Origin: TMED27 sp964350435
GTDB taxonomy: Bacteria; Pseudomonadota; Alphaproteobacteria; Micavibrionales; Micavibrionaceae
Direction: 5' to 3'
DNA: 64,000 nucleotides
Assembly (NCBI GenBank): GCA_964350435.1
Contig: CAYGJS010000005.1
Coordinates: 1 to 64,000 of the forward strand
Shown: piece by piece, positions 34,491 through 42,304 of the stretch
Position numbering within the stretch: position 1 is the stretch's first letter
How the letters are laid out: the number at the start of each line of letters is the position of its first letter
Notes under the pieces: generated by a model
The model's database searches: none
Told to the model about the DNA's origin: nothing
Seen by the model: only the letters and a program-made list of their open reading frames with translations
Translations under genes and position numbers: made by a program

Positions 34491-37007
34491 CTACCCTCCC
34501 AGAACGTCTTTGACCTTTTCGGCGAGTTGTTTGAGGGTGAAGGGTTTGGGGAGGAAGAAGATATTATCGCCCATATGGTCTTTGAGTTTGTCTTCGGTGT
34601 AGCCCGACATAAAAATGATCTTGAGTTTCGGGGAAGTTTGACGGAGGCGCTGCGCCAGTGTGGGGCCGTCCATGCCGGGCATGACGACATCGGTGACGAG
34701 GAGGTCGATGTTGCTTAAGTCCTCTTTTTCCATCAGAGCCATGGCGGAATCACCGCTGTCAGCGGTGAGAACTTCATAGCCTTTGTTTGACAATGCCCTT
34801 TGCGAGAACGTGCGCACGGCGTCTTCGTCCTCAACCAGCAAGATGCGCTCCGAGCCTGTGAGGTCTTTGGTTTCGGTTGGGGCGTGGATGGCGGGTTCTT
34901 CCTCTTCGGCTTCTTCTTCGGATGAGCGCGGGAGATAAATCAGGAAGGTGGTGCCCACGCCCTGCTCGCTTTCGACGTCCAAGAAACCGCCGGTCTGGCG
35001 GATGATGCCGTATACGGTGGCGAGGCCAAGGCCTGTGCCTTCGCCGACGGCTTTGGTAGTGAAGAAGGGTTCAAAAATCCGCACGAGGTTTTCTTTAGGG
35101 ATTCCTGTGCCGGTATCGGTGACTTTAATCAGCGTCCAATGGCCGGGAGGGAGGTCTTCAGAGACCAGCTTTTTGACCTTGCGGTTGGTGAAGTTCAGGG
35201 TTTCGATGGTGAGCTGGCCGCCGCTTTTGCCTTTTGCATCCATGGCGTCGCGGGCATTGACGGCGAGGTTGATCAGGACTTGTTCCATCTGGCCCTCGTC
35301 AACTTTCACAAGGCCGAGCTCCGGGCCGTGGATCAGCTCAAGTTCGATATTCGCGCCAATCAGCCGGCGCATGAGGTGAGAGAGTTCGGTGAGAATGTCG
35401 GAAACATCGTGGACTTTGGGGCGCAGGGTTTGCTGGCGGGAGAAGGCCAGAAGCTGTCGCACGAGATTGGCGGCGCGGTTGGAGTTTTGCTTGATCTGCA
35501 TAATGTCGCCGAAAGACGGGTCGCCCGGTTTGTGGCGCAAAAGCAGGAGATCACAAAAACCGATCATGGCGGTGAGCAAATTATTAAAGTCATGGGCGAT
35601 GCCGCCTGCGAGCTGACCGACGGCTTGCATTTTCTGGCTCTGGGCGAACTGGGCTTCGAGGGCTTTTTTCTCTGACAGATCAATGAAATGCAAGACGATG
35701 TTTCCGCCTTGCCTGAAACGGCGGGCATACATCTGCACCTCGGTTGGCCCGGATTCGGTGAAGAGAGAAACTTCGATCGGCGCATCGAGGTGCTGCCCCT
35801 GTTCGATCTTGTTAATCGTGGATAGAACGGCGGCGCGGTCATCCTCAGCGATTAAATCTTCGAATTTGCGGCCTTCAATCGTTTGGGTGTCGGCTTTGAG
35901 CATACCGGCAAAGGCAATATTGCAATCGGCGATCCGCCCCTCATGATCAACCATAACGATGCCGAGCGGTGCTTCTTCGAAGAAGCGTTCGAAGCGGTCT
36001 TCGGAGGCTTTTAAAGCTTGGCGCATTTCGCGTTCTGAGGTCAGGTCGTGCACCACGGCGCGGGTACGGACGCGGCCACCCGGCTCGTTTACCACCACCT
36101 GATTGATGGAGGCGAGAAAGGTTTTGCCGCCCGTGCCTTTCATTTGCATTTCGACGACCTGACGCTGCTTGCCGTCGAGGATCAAATCATAGGGGGCTGC
36201 TCCTTCGGGCGGCTCGACCAGATAGGTGTGCAGCTTCCCATAGGCCAGAAGCGTGCGGAGATCCTCACCCAGCCAGCGGGCAAAGGTGGCGTTGGCAAAG
36301 ACGAAGCGGCCTTCCTCGTTGACGGAGAAAAATCCCACAGGGGCGTTGTCGGTGAAGTCGATCAGTTTTTCGCGCTCATCGCGCAGAGCGACATCGGCGG
36401 AGTGTTTTTCGGTGACATCATCGATGCGCCAATGGACATGCCCTGCGCGTCCGGCGATGGGCTGCGCGGTGACCATAAGCCAGCGGTCGTAATCTTCGAA
36501 TTTCGAGAACAGCTCCAGACTGTCTGTCAGGCCTCGATGGGCTTGATCGGCGAGCATGTTAAAATGGGCGACAACTTCGTCGCTGTGCTCAAAGAGTCTG
36601 ACCAGCGTATTATAATTGGGTGGACCGACGCCGCGGCACAGGAGATCAAATTTCTGGTTGGAATAGAGCGTATTATCAGCACTGTCGGTAATCAGGCGCG
36701 CGCCTCTGGAGCCTTCAATCACCTCACGGATCAACTCCAGCTCTTTAAGCTGGCTTTTTTGAATGCGGTGAGAGCGGAAAAGGATGACGCCGACGAGGCT
36801 GAAGATCACGAAGGCAAAGCCTGTGAAAATTTTAGTGATGTCCGCCATATGCGTATCCGTCAAGATAAAAACCAGAAAGCCGATAAACATGGAAAGCACA
36901 AGCAGGGCAATGATCCCGTCATTGGTTTTTTGTTGTGGCGTTATGCTCGCGCTGGTTTGCGCGGTTTTGTGATGGCGGGCGATAAATTCCTTATGGTCTA
37001 TGTCCAT
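34491..37007 (-). CDS. cckA: Cell-cycle hybrid histidine kinase CckA
   Basis: An 838-residue hybrid kinase. Two helices (30-51 and 59-79) anchor it; PAS-like domains follow at about 95-200, 210-325 and 333-445; HisKA has H472 in GGIAHDFNNLLTAMIGFCDL; HATPase has DTGTGIPKENLVRIFEPFF and GTGLGLATVYG; a Glu-rich linker (696-705) leads to a receiver with D773 in LVTDVVMPGMDG. The kinase core is the CckA type, which in alphaproteobacteria phosphorylates CtrA and CpdR through ChpT. It lies 84 bases downstream of flhB on the same strand; CckA-CtrA usually controls early flagellar genes. Confidence 0.9.
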   Translation of the reverse strand: MDIDHKEFIARHHKTAQTSASITPQQKTNDGIIALLVLSMFIGFLVFILTDTHMADITKIFTGFAFVIFSLVGVILFRSHRIQKSQLKELELIREVIEGSRGARLITDSADNTLYSNQKFDLLCRGVGPPNYNTLVRLFEHSDEVVAHFNMLADQAHRGLTDSLELFSKFEDYDRWLMVTAQPIAGRAGHVHWRIDDVTEKHSADVALRDEREKLIDFTDNAPVGFFSVNEEGRFVFANATFARWLGEDLRTLLAYGKLHTYLVEPPEGAAPYDLILDGKQRQVVEMQMKGTGGKTFLASINQVVVNEPGGRVRTRAVVHDLTSEREMRQALKASEDRFERFFEEAPLGIVMVDHEGRIADCNIAFAGMLKADTQTIEGRKFEDLIAEDDRAAVLSTINKIEQGQHLDAPIEVSLFTESGPTEVQMYARRFRQGGNIVLHFIDLSEKKALEAQFAQSQKMQAVGQLAGGIAHDFNNLLTAMIGFCDLLLLRHKPGDPSFGDIMQIKQNSNRAANLVRQLLAFSRQQTLRPKVHDVSDILTELSHLMRRLIGANIELELIHGPELGLVKVDEGQMEQVLINLAVNARDAMDAKGKSGGQLTIETLNFTNRKVKKLVSEDLPPGHWTLIKVTDTGTGIPKENLVRIFEPFFTTKAVGEGTGLGLATVYGIIRQTGGFLDVESEQGVGTTFLIYLPRSSEEEAEEEEPAIHAPTETKDLTGSERILLVEDEDAVRTFSQRALSNKGYEVLTADSGDSAMALMEKEDLSNIDLLVTDVVMPGMDGPTLAQRLRQTSPKLKIIFMSGYTEDKLKDHMGDNIFFLPKPFTLKQLAEKVKDVLGG

Positions 37008-37091
37008 AGGGTTAACCTGCCATAATCCACAAGTTCTTCACAAGCTTATCCCTTGGTGTATAACAATTTTATCCCGATATGATTGGGCGGG

Positions 37092-38168
37092 TTATTTAAA
37101 TTTGCCCTGTTTTTTGAAAACATAGGAGATGACTTCCGCCACGGCCTGAAACTGTTCCGTGGGGATGGTTTCATCAATCTCAACCGTATCGTAAAGGGCG
37201 CGTGCCAAGGGTTTGTTTTCGTACAAAATAATGTTGTGCTCCTTGGCAACTTCGCGGATGCGCAGAGCAACTTCATCTATACCTTTGGCGACGCATTTCG
37301 GTGCCTCCATTTCATCGGGATTATATTTGAGGGCGATCGAATAGTGAGTCGGGTTGGTGATGACGACATCGGCGGAAGGGACGGCCTGCATCATACGCTG
37401 GCGGGCTTTTTCGCCGCGAAGCTGGCGGAGTTTTGCTTTGATATGCGGGTCGCCTTCGGTTTGTTTGAATTCATCCTTAATTTCCTGACGGGACATTTTC
37501 ATCTTTTTTTGGTGATCGTAGCGTTGATAGGAAATATCTATTACCGCGACAACCACCAAAACGATGAGTACGCCGATCATCAGGCGCACGACCAGAGCCT
37601 GTATTTCATCGAGCAAGAGCAGCATCGGCAGGCCAATTAAATGTTCGAATTTATCAAAATACGGATAGAGCAGCACTACACCGACGACCGAGACAATCGC
37701 CAGTTTGAGGATGCCTTTGCCGAATTCCACCAGCGAACGCATGGAAAACAGGCGGCCGAACCCTTTGATCGGCGAAATTTTGCTGAGTTTCGGTTGAATC
37801 GATTCAGGGGCCCATAAGGGGCCGACCTGAAGGAACGGCCCAAAAAAGGCGGCCAGCATAAAAATCAAAAAGGGAAATGCCAGGAGTTTGAGCGATTCTA
37901 TTGTGCCGCCGCCCAATGCAAGGCTTACTCCGCCGGCTCCATCAGGAAATTGCTCCGGCGCGGCGATATAGACGGTGAGCAGTTTAAGAAGGCCGGAAAA
38001 CAAAGTCGGGGCGAAGCCAGCGATCAGCATTGTTCCTGCCAGAAGCATCAACCAATTATTGACCTCACGCGACATGGCGATCTGGCCTTTTTTCCGCGAC
38101 TCATCCAGCTTTTTCTGGGTGGGGTCTTCGGTCTTCTGGGAATCGTCGGTGTTCTCATCGCCTGCCAT
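37092..38168 (-). CDS. flhB: Flagellar export apparatus protein FlhB
   Basis: A 358-residue export switch protein. Four membrane helices lie between about residues 35 and 215, and the autocleavage site NPTH is at 272-275 in DVVITNPTHYSIALKYNPDE. The C-terminal domain controls the change from rod/hook to filament substrates. Its start region (first 13 codons plus upstream sequence) is duplicated in tandem upstream, so two extra copies of the ATG and ribosome-site region lie between fliR and flhB. Last flagellar gene of the flgB operon. Confidence 0.95.
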   Translation of the reverse strand: MAGDENTDDSQKTEDPTQKKLDESRKKGQIAMSREVNNWLMLLAGTMLIAGFAPTLFSGLLKLLTVYIAAPEQFPDGAGGVSLALGGGTIESLKLLAFPFLIFMLAAFFGPFLQVGPLWAPESIQPKLSKISPIKGFGRLFSMRSLVEFGKGILKLAIVSVVGVVLLYPYFDKFEHLIGLPMLLLLDEIQALVVRLMIGVLIVLVVVAVIDISYQRYDHQKKMKMSRQEIKDEFKQTEGDPHIKAKLRQLRGEKARQRMMQAVPSADVVITNPTHYSIALKYNPDEMEAPKCVAKGIDEVALRIREVAKEHNIILYENKPLARALYDTVEIDETIPTEQFQAVAEVISYVFKKQGKFK

Positions 38169-38340
38169 TAATTATGCCCTTTATATATGCGAACAAAACT
38201 TCGTTTTGCTTCGCGGGTCTTCTGGGAATCGTCGGTGTTCTCATCGCCTGCCATTAATTATGCCCTTTATATATGCGAACAAAACTTCGTTTTGCTTCGC
38301 GGGTCTTCTGGGAATCGTCGGTGTTCTCATCGCCTGCCAT
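38131..38340. repeat. 86-bp tandem duplication, 2.4 copies, covering the flhB start
   Basis: Full units run 38131-38216 and 38217-38302; a third is cut at 38340 by the fliR 3' end. The copies look identical. Each unit holds the flhB start codon with 12 following codons, the upstream bases and a hairpin AAAACTTCGTTTT. Since 86 is not a multiple of three, each extra copy forms a 28-codon mini-ORF beginning MAGDENTDDSQKT and ending KGHN. Confidence 0.95.
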
Positions 38341-38345
38341 GAAAT

Positions 38346-39125
38346 TTACGCTCCCGAAGCGCGCAGGAAAAAGACCATCGCACTTTCGAATTCTTTCATC
38401 CAGAACAAGGCGGCAGCGGAGAAAACAATCATCAGCAGCGTGATCGCAAGGAGAATCTGGATCGGCAAGGCGAGGATGAATACCTGAATTTGCGGCATCA
38501 GGCGGGCAAGCACACCCATTCCGGTATAGACCATCAAGCTGAGCACTAGAAACGGTGCGCCGATCATAACGCCGATGGCGAAGCTGTGGGTGACGGCTCT
38601 GGCGACGAGATCAGCCATAGAGCCACTGTCGGGCACTGCGCCTATAGGGAAGAAATCATAGCTTTCGAATATCCCCATAAACAGGAGGTGGTGGAGGTTG
38701 GCGGCGAAGAGCAGCGCTATGCCCGTGACGGATAAAAATGCGCCGACCAGAGAGCCTTGGGCGGCCAGAGAGGGGTTGAAAATCTGGGCGTTGGCCAGGC
38801 CGGAAGACATAGAAATAATCATCCCTGTGGTATCAAGGGCGGTCATGAAAATGCGGGCGATTGTGCCGAAGAACAGGCCGATGACGGCCTCCATGACAAC
38901 AAGAACCAGAAGGCCAAACCCGGCGGGAAGCGGATTGGGGATAAAGGGCATAATCATTGGAAACAATATAAAAGTCAGGGCGACGGCAAAGTGCAGGCGC
39001 ACTCTGTTTGAGACAAAAGAATCGCCAACGCCCGGCATAATCATCACGGCGGTGCCGATTCGGGTGAAGGTCAGGATGAAAGCGAAGACACTGGCGCCGA
39101 GAAATTCTTGGAGGACGCTTTCCAT
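38346..39125 (-). CDS. fliR: Flagellar export apparatus protein FliR
   Basis: A 259-residue polytopic membrane protein with about six helices. Family features: VFAFILTFTRIGTAVMIMPG, VSNRVRLHFAVALTFILFP, and the C-terminal LARLMPQIQVFILALPIQIL. It is part of the FliPQR export gate in the membrane. It follows fliQ by 12 bases on the minus strand; the flhB duplication begins just after its stop. Confidence 0.94.
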   Translation of the reverse strand: MESVLQEFLGASVFAFILTFTRIGTAVMIMPGVGDSFVSNRVRLHFAVALTFILFPMIMPFIPNPLPAGFGLLVLVVMEAVIGLFFGTIARIFMTALDTTGMIISMSSGLANAQIFNPSLAAQGSLVGAFLSVTGIALLFAANLHHLLFMGIFESYDFFPIGAVPDSGSMADLVARAVTHSFAIGVMIGAPFLVLSLMVYTGMGVLARLMPQIQVFILALPIQILLAITLLMIVFSAAALFWMKEFESAMVFFLRASGA

Positions 39126-39137
39126 TCGCTTGCCGCC

Positions 39138-39404
39138 CTACCCTAGGCCGATCATACGATCAGCAAGGCTTTCGGTGAAGACAACCAGTGTTTTCATCAT
39201 GGAAGGGAGAAAGACAAACATCGCCAAAAGAATGGCGAGAATTTTGGGGACAAAAACGAGGGTCATTTCCTGTATCTGGGTTAAAGCCTGAACGAGGGCG
39301 ATGGTCACGCCTACAATCAGGCCGATCAGCAGGATGGGCGCACCGATCTGGATGGTGATCAGGAGCGCTTGACGCGCGGTTTCTATGACTTCTGTTTCGT
39401 TCAT
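39138..39404 (-). CDS. fliQ: Flagellar export apparatus protein FliQ
   Basis: An 88-residue protein with two helices (about 17-39 and 52-72) joined by the conserved loop ALVQALTQIQEMTLVFVPKI. N-terminus METEVIETARQALL-like as in the family. Four copies assemble with FliP and FliR into the export gate. Same operon as fliE and fliR, normal length. Confidence 0.95.
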   Translation of the reverse strand: MNETEVIETARQALLITIQIGAPILLIGLIVGVTIALVQALTQIQEMTLVFVPKILAILLAMFVFLPSMMKTLVVFTESLADRMIGLG

Positions 39405-39458
39405 GATTCCAGCGTAGCGGATTCTCTATGGATTTGCCAAGGGTTTGGCTTTTTGCCG

Positions 39459-39797
39459 TTAAATCGGCATACGCATAATTTCCTGATAGGCGCTGATGAC
39501 GCGGTCACGCACAGCAACGACGGTTTGCAAAGTGATTTCAGCGTTGCCGACGGCTTGAACGACATCGACGATATCGGCTTCGCCTGTTACGGCCTTGGCG
39601 GACATTTGTTCGGAAGCGCGCAGGGCGTCAACGGATTGTTCGGTTTTGGCTTTGAGGAAATCGGAAAAGGTTACCCCGCCGCCTTCGCCTGAACCGCCAG
39701 ATGCGCTTTCGGTTTCGCCTGAAGACGCCTTGGTGATCATATCCGCAGTGCGGTTATACGCATTCAGGGCGAAATTTGAATCGATGGGTGATGCCAT
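39459..39797 (-). CDS. fliE: Flagellar hook-basal body protein FliE
   Basis: A 112-residue FliE with a Ser/Gly/Glu-rich stretch (ASSGETESASGGSGEGGG) before the conserved C-terminal half: FLKAKTEQSVDALRASEQMS, TGEADIVDVVQAVGNAEITL and VVAVRDRVISAYQEIMRMPI. FliE links the MS ring to the proximal rod. It lies between flgC and fliQ, the usual alphaproteobacterial order. Confidence 0.93.
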   Translation of the reverse strand: MASPIDSNFALNAYNRTADMITKASSGETESASGGSGEGGGVTFSDFLKAKTEQSVDALRASEQMSAKAVTGEADIVDVVQAVGNAEITLQTVVAVRDRVISAYQEIMRMPI

Positions 39798-39845
39798 TTT
39801 AATTTTCCTTACTCATTACAGTTTATCAGACATTCTATAATTTCG

Positions 39846-40268
39846 CTATTGGTTGCGAAGCAAATCGATGGTGCGCATCATCATTGTTCGGGATTGTTCG
39901 ATCATACCGAGATTGGCCTCGTAGGATCTTTGCGCTTCGCGGACATCCATGGTTTCGATCAATGTGTTGACATTGGGCATTTTGACATAGCCGTCTTCGT
40001 TGGCGGCGGGGTGATCGGGCATGAATTTCAGGATAAAATCAGATTCGAAATCCTCGCCGATTTCATCGACCTGCACCAGTTTTACGCCTTTTTCTTTGTC
40101 GAGTTCGTTTTTGAAACTGATGGTCTGGCGGCGGTATGGGTCTGCGCCGGGGGTCTGGCCTGTGGTGGCACTGTTGGCGATGTTTTCTGTGATGACTCGC
40201 ACGCGCGTTCCTTGCGTGCGCATACCGCTGGCGGAGATGGTCATTGCGTTTAAGAGTTCAGATCCCAT
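39846..40268 (-). CDS. flgC: Proximal rod protein FlgC
   Basis: A 140-residue rod protein. N-terminal rod motif MTISASGMRTQGTRVRVITE followed by NIANSATTG; C-terminal motif KMPNVNTLIETMDVREAQRS, then YEANLGMIEQSRTMMMRTID. It is secreted by the flagellar apparatus without a signal peptide. Follows flgB by 20 bases in the same operon. Confidence 0.95.
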   Translation of the reverse strand: MGSELLNAMTISASGMRTQGTRVRVITENIANSATTGQTPGADPYRRQTISFKNELDKEKGVKLVQVDEIGEDFESDFILKFMPDHPAANEDGYVKMPNVNTLIETMDVREAQRSYEANLGMIEQSRTMMMRTIDLLRNQ

Positions 40269-40288
40269 TGTTCATACCTCCTTTATCT

Positions 40289-40708
40289 CTATTGTCCACC
40301 GAGGGACATTCTGATCATGCCGATGTTTTTCTGGATCAAATTGGTCATCAGGTTGTAGTCCATCATGGTCTGATTGGAACTAATCAACTGTTCTTCCATA
40401 ATGACGGAGTTGCCGGCAGGGGCGACCTCATAGGTGTGTTTTTGCTTGCGGGCGCGGCCTGCATCGACTTCACCGGGTGTGGGCATATGGCCGGGGCTGG
40501 TGACATCCAGTTTGACGGGCGCAACGCCGTTTGATTTGCCGACAACATCTTTCAAAACCGTGGAAAAATCCGCATCAACAATATCTTGCGGGCGGAAGCC
40601 GGGGGTGTCGGCGTTGGAGATATTCTGGGCGATCACGCGCTGACGCTGGTTCAGATAATCCATCTTGGCGCCGATGCCTCTGAAAAGTGCGATATTGTCT
40701 AAAGTCAT
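40289..40708 (-). CDS. flgB: Proximal rod protein FlgB
   Basis: A 139-residue rod protein with LNQRQRVIAQNISNADTPGF near the N-terminus, then RPQDIVDADFS, and C-terminal SSNQTMMDYNLMTNLIQKNI. First gene of the flgB-flgC-fliE-fliQ-fliR-flhB operon. A sigma-54-type promoter lies about 65 bases upstream of its ATG on the same strand. Confidence 0.95.
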   Translation of the reverse strand: MTLDNIALFRGIGAKMDYLNQRQRVIAQNISNADTPGFRPQDIVDADFSTVLKDVVGKSNGVAPVKLDVTSPGHMPTPGEVDAGRARKQKHTYEVAPAGNSVIMEEQLISSNQTMMDYNLMTNLIQKNIGMIRMSLGGQ

Positions 40709-40772
40709 AGCTGTGTTACCTTACTTTTTCGTCCTGTTTTGACCTGTTGATCGGTCTTTACGGGATTCACTA

Positions 40773-40788
40773 TGCGAAAGCCGTGCCA
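40773..40788 (-). promoter_or_regulatory. Sigma-54 promoter of the flgB operon
   Basis: On the minus strand the site reads TGGCACGGCTTTCGCA, with GG and GC separated by ten bases as required for -24/-12 elements. It shares the core TGGCACGGC with the sites before flgF and flgI. It overlaps a possible ATG (40772) of the divergent plus-strand gene, which supports the later start at 40790 for that gene. Confidence 0.8.
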
Positions 40789-40789
40789 A

Positions 40790-41158
40790 ATGGTTGATAT
40801 TTATGATGACGGGCGGAGGAATGCCCGCGATGAGGCTTTAAAGCCTTCAAATATAATAAAAAAATCGAAACGTCAGACGGCCGTTGCGTTGACGGAAGGC
40901 GAGGAGCTGGGGGATGCGCCAACCATCAGCGCGGCGGGGCGGGGAATTCTTGCCGAGAAGATTCTTCAACTCGCGTTTGAAAATGGAATAAAAGTGAGGC
41001 AAGACAGTGCGCTGGCGGAAATGCTGGCGCAAATTGAACTGGACTCCCCTATTCCATCCGAAGCCTTTATGGCGGTGGCGGAAATTTTAGCCTATGTTTA
41101 TCGGGCGAATGGGAAACCCAACCCGTATAATGTGCAATTAGAAGATGATCAGGACTAG
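40790..41158 (+). CDS. FlhB C-terminal-domain-like protein
   Basis: A 122-residue protein that resembles only the cytoplasmic C-terminal part of FlhB/YscU: ISAAGRGILAEKILQLAFEN, GIKVRQDSALAEMLAQIELD and AFMAVAEILAYVYRANGK. FlhB ends with EVISYVFKKQGK in the same position. No membrane helices and no NPTH site are present. Stand-alone proteins of this type (FhlB-like) occur in other bacteria and can replace part of FlhB. Start 40790 is preferred over 40772 because the latter lies in the sigma-54 site. First of three plus-strand genes with fliO and fliP. Confidence 0.8.
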   Translation: MVDIYDDGRRNARDEALKPSNIIKKSKRQTAVALTEGEELGDAPTISAAGRGILAEKILQLAFENGIKVRQDSALAEMLAQIELDSPIPSEAFMAVAEILAYVYRANGKPNPYNVQLEDDQD

Positions 41159-41164
41159 AGACCC

Positions 41165-41449
41165 ATGGATGATGTAGGCGGTTTTACAAATATATTCAGA
41201 GCCTTGGCGGCCTTGGTATTCGTTTTGGGGCTTATGGGGGGACTTAGCTATATTTTGCGGCGGATGGGGCTTTCGGGGCCGCATGTGGAAAAGACGGGCG
41301 AGAAGCGTTTGAAGGTCATCGAGAGCACGCCGATTGATCCGCGGCGGAAAATGGTTTTGATTCAGCGGGATAATGTTCAGCACCTGGTCATTCTTGGGGT
41401 TAATGAACAAACAGTCGTTGAAACCGGCATCAAGCCGAAAGATAATTAA
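41165..41449 (+). CDS. fliO: Flagellar biosynthesis protein FliO
   Basis: A 94-residue protein with one N-terminal helix (IFRALAALVFVLGLMGGLSY) and a small cytoplasmic domain EKRLKVIESTPIDPRRKMVL, IQRDNVQHLVILGVNEQTVV, which matches FliO. It assists assembly of the FliP ring. It lies directly before fliP, the usual order, and is close to normal length for a short FliO. Confidence 0.9.
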   Translation: MDDVGGFTNIFRALAALVFVLGLMGGLSYILRRMGLSGPHVEKTGEKRLKVIESTPIDPRRKMVLIQRDNVQHLVILGVNEQTVVETGIKPKDN

Positions 41450-41452
41450 GCC

Positions 41453-42283
41453 ATGCATTTCCGATTCTTTAATCTCTCGTTATTGCGCGCGCAAGCGAAA
41501 CAATCCCGAATATGGATTGCCGCGTCGGTCTTCGCCCTTCTCGCAATGACAATTTCTCCGGAAGCGATGGCGCAGAATATCTCGATTGATCTGGGGCAAG
41601 ACAGTGACGGAACGGTGACGGGGCGCGTGGTGCAGATGATTGCGCTGCTGACGGTCTTATCGCTTGCGCCGTCGATCCTGATTATGATGACCAGTTTTAC
41701 GCGGATTGTGGTCGTGCTTTCGTTTATGCGGACAGCGATTGGTTTGCAGCAGACGCCGCCGAACACGGTGATGATTTCGCTGGCGATGTTTTTGACGTTT
41801 TTCATTATGGCACCGACGATAGAGGCGGTTTACGAGAATGCGGTTGCGCCCCTGATCGCGCAGGATATTGATGAGGTCACGGCTTTTGAGCGCGGCGTGG
41901 AGCCGTTTCAGGTGTTTATGCTGCAACATGTGCGGGAGAAGGATCTGGAGCTGTTTTTGGAGATGGGGAAGACTGAAATGCCACAGGACAGGCTGGAAAT
42001 TCCGCTGCAGGTTCTGATCCCTTCTTTTATGATTTCCGAACTGCGGCGGGCGTTTGAGATTGGGTTTATGCTGTTTTTGCCGTTTTTGATTATAGATCTG
42101 GTGACGGCCTCGATCCTGATGTCCATGGGGATGATGATGTTACCGCCGATCACAATTTCATTGCCGTTTAAGGTGATTTTCTTTGTGCTGGTGGATGGGT
42201 GGTATTTGATTACGGGATCGTTGGTGCGGGGATTTGATGCCGAGTTGGTGTCGAGCGCGGCCACGGCAGCGGGCGGCGGTTAA
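41453..42283 (+). CDS. fliP: Flagellar export apparatus protein FliP
   Basis: A 276-residue FliP. The mature part has VQMIALLTVLSLAPSILIMM, TSFTRIVVVLSFMRTAIGLQ, QTPPNTVMISLAMFLTFFIM, AFEIGFMLFLPFLIIDLVTA and ASILMSMGMMMLPPITISLP, all strongly conserved, with four helices. The signal peptide is odd: its basic n-region and hydrophobic core (about residues 9-33, RAQAKQSRIWIAASVFALLA) are encoded by a copy of the dispersed palindromic repeat. Cleavage is likely after EAMA. The start has only a weak ribosome site; co-translation with fliO (3-base gap) is likely. Confidence 0.95.
   Translation: MHFRFFNLSLLRAQAKQSRIWIAASVFALLAMTISPEAMAQNISIDLGQDSDGTVTGRVVQMIALLTVLSLAPSILIMMTSFTRIVVVLSFMRTAIGLQQTPPNTVMISLAMFLTFFIMAPTIEAVYENAVAPLIAQDIDEVTAFERGVEPFQVFMLQHVREKDLELFLEMGKTEMPQDRLEIPLQVLIPSFMISELRRAFEIGFMLFLPFLIIDLVTASILMSMGMMMLPPITISLPFKVIFFVLVDGWYLITGSLVRGFDAELVSSAATAAGGG
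41478..41549. repeat. Dispersed palindromic repeat, copy 4, inside the fliP signal peptide
   Basis: Left end GTTATTGCGCGCGCAAGCG, middle GGATTGCCGCGTCGG, right end TTCTCGCAATGAC; these align with the intergenic copy at 8194-8260 at most positions. The copy is read through in frame by fliP. Confidence 0.85.
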
Positions 42284-42304
42284 GCCGCATTAAAACTCCA
42301 TGCT

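Noticed and set aside
36048..37025. 325-codon open frame on the plus strand opposite cckA
   Set aside because: It lies wholly inside a strongly conserved kinase gene, has no recognisable domain and reads as an antisense shadow with His/Gln/Asp-rich composition. The same holds for 5804-6676, 24845-25804, 49776-50684 and 10111-10875.
37012..37026. Possible CtrA site just upstream of cckA (TTAA-N7-TAAT)
   Set aside because: Only one half site matches TTAA-N7-TTAA, and it overlaps the ribosome-binding region, so the match is not better than chance in an AT-rich spot.
38131..38340. CRISPR-like array
   Set aside because: The units are identical end to end with no unique spacers, so this is a plain tandem duplication.
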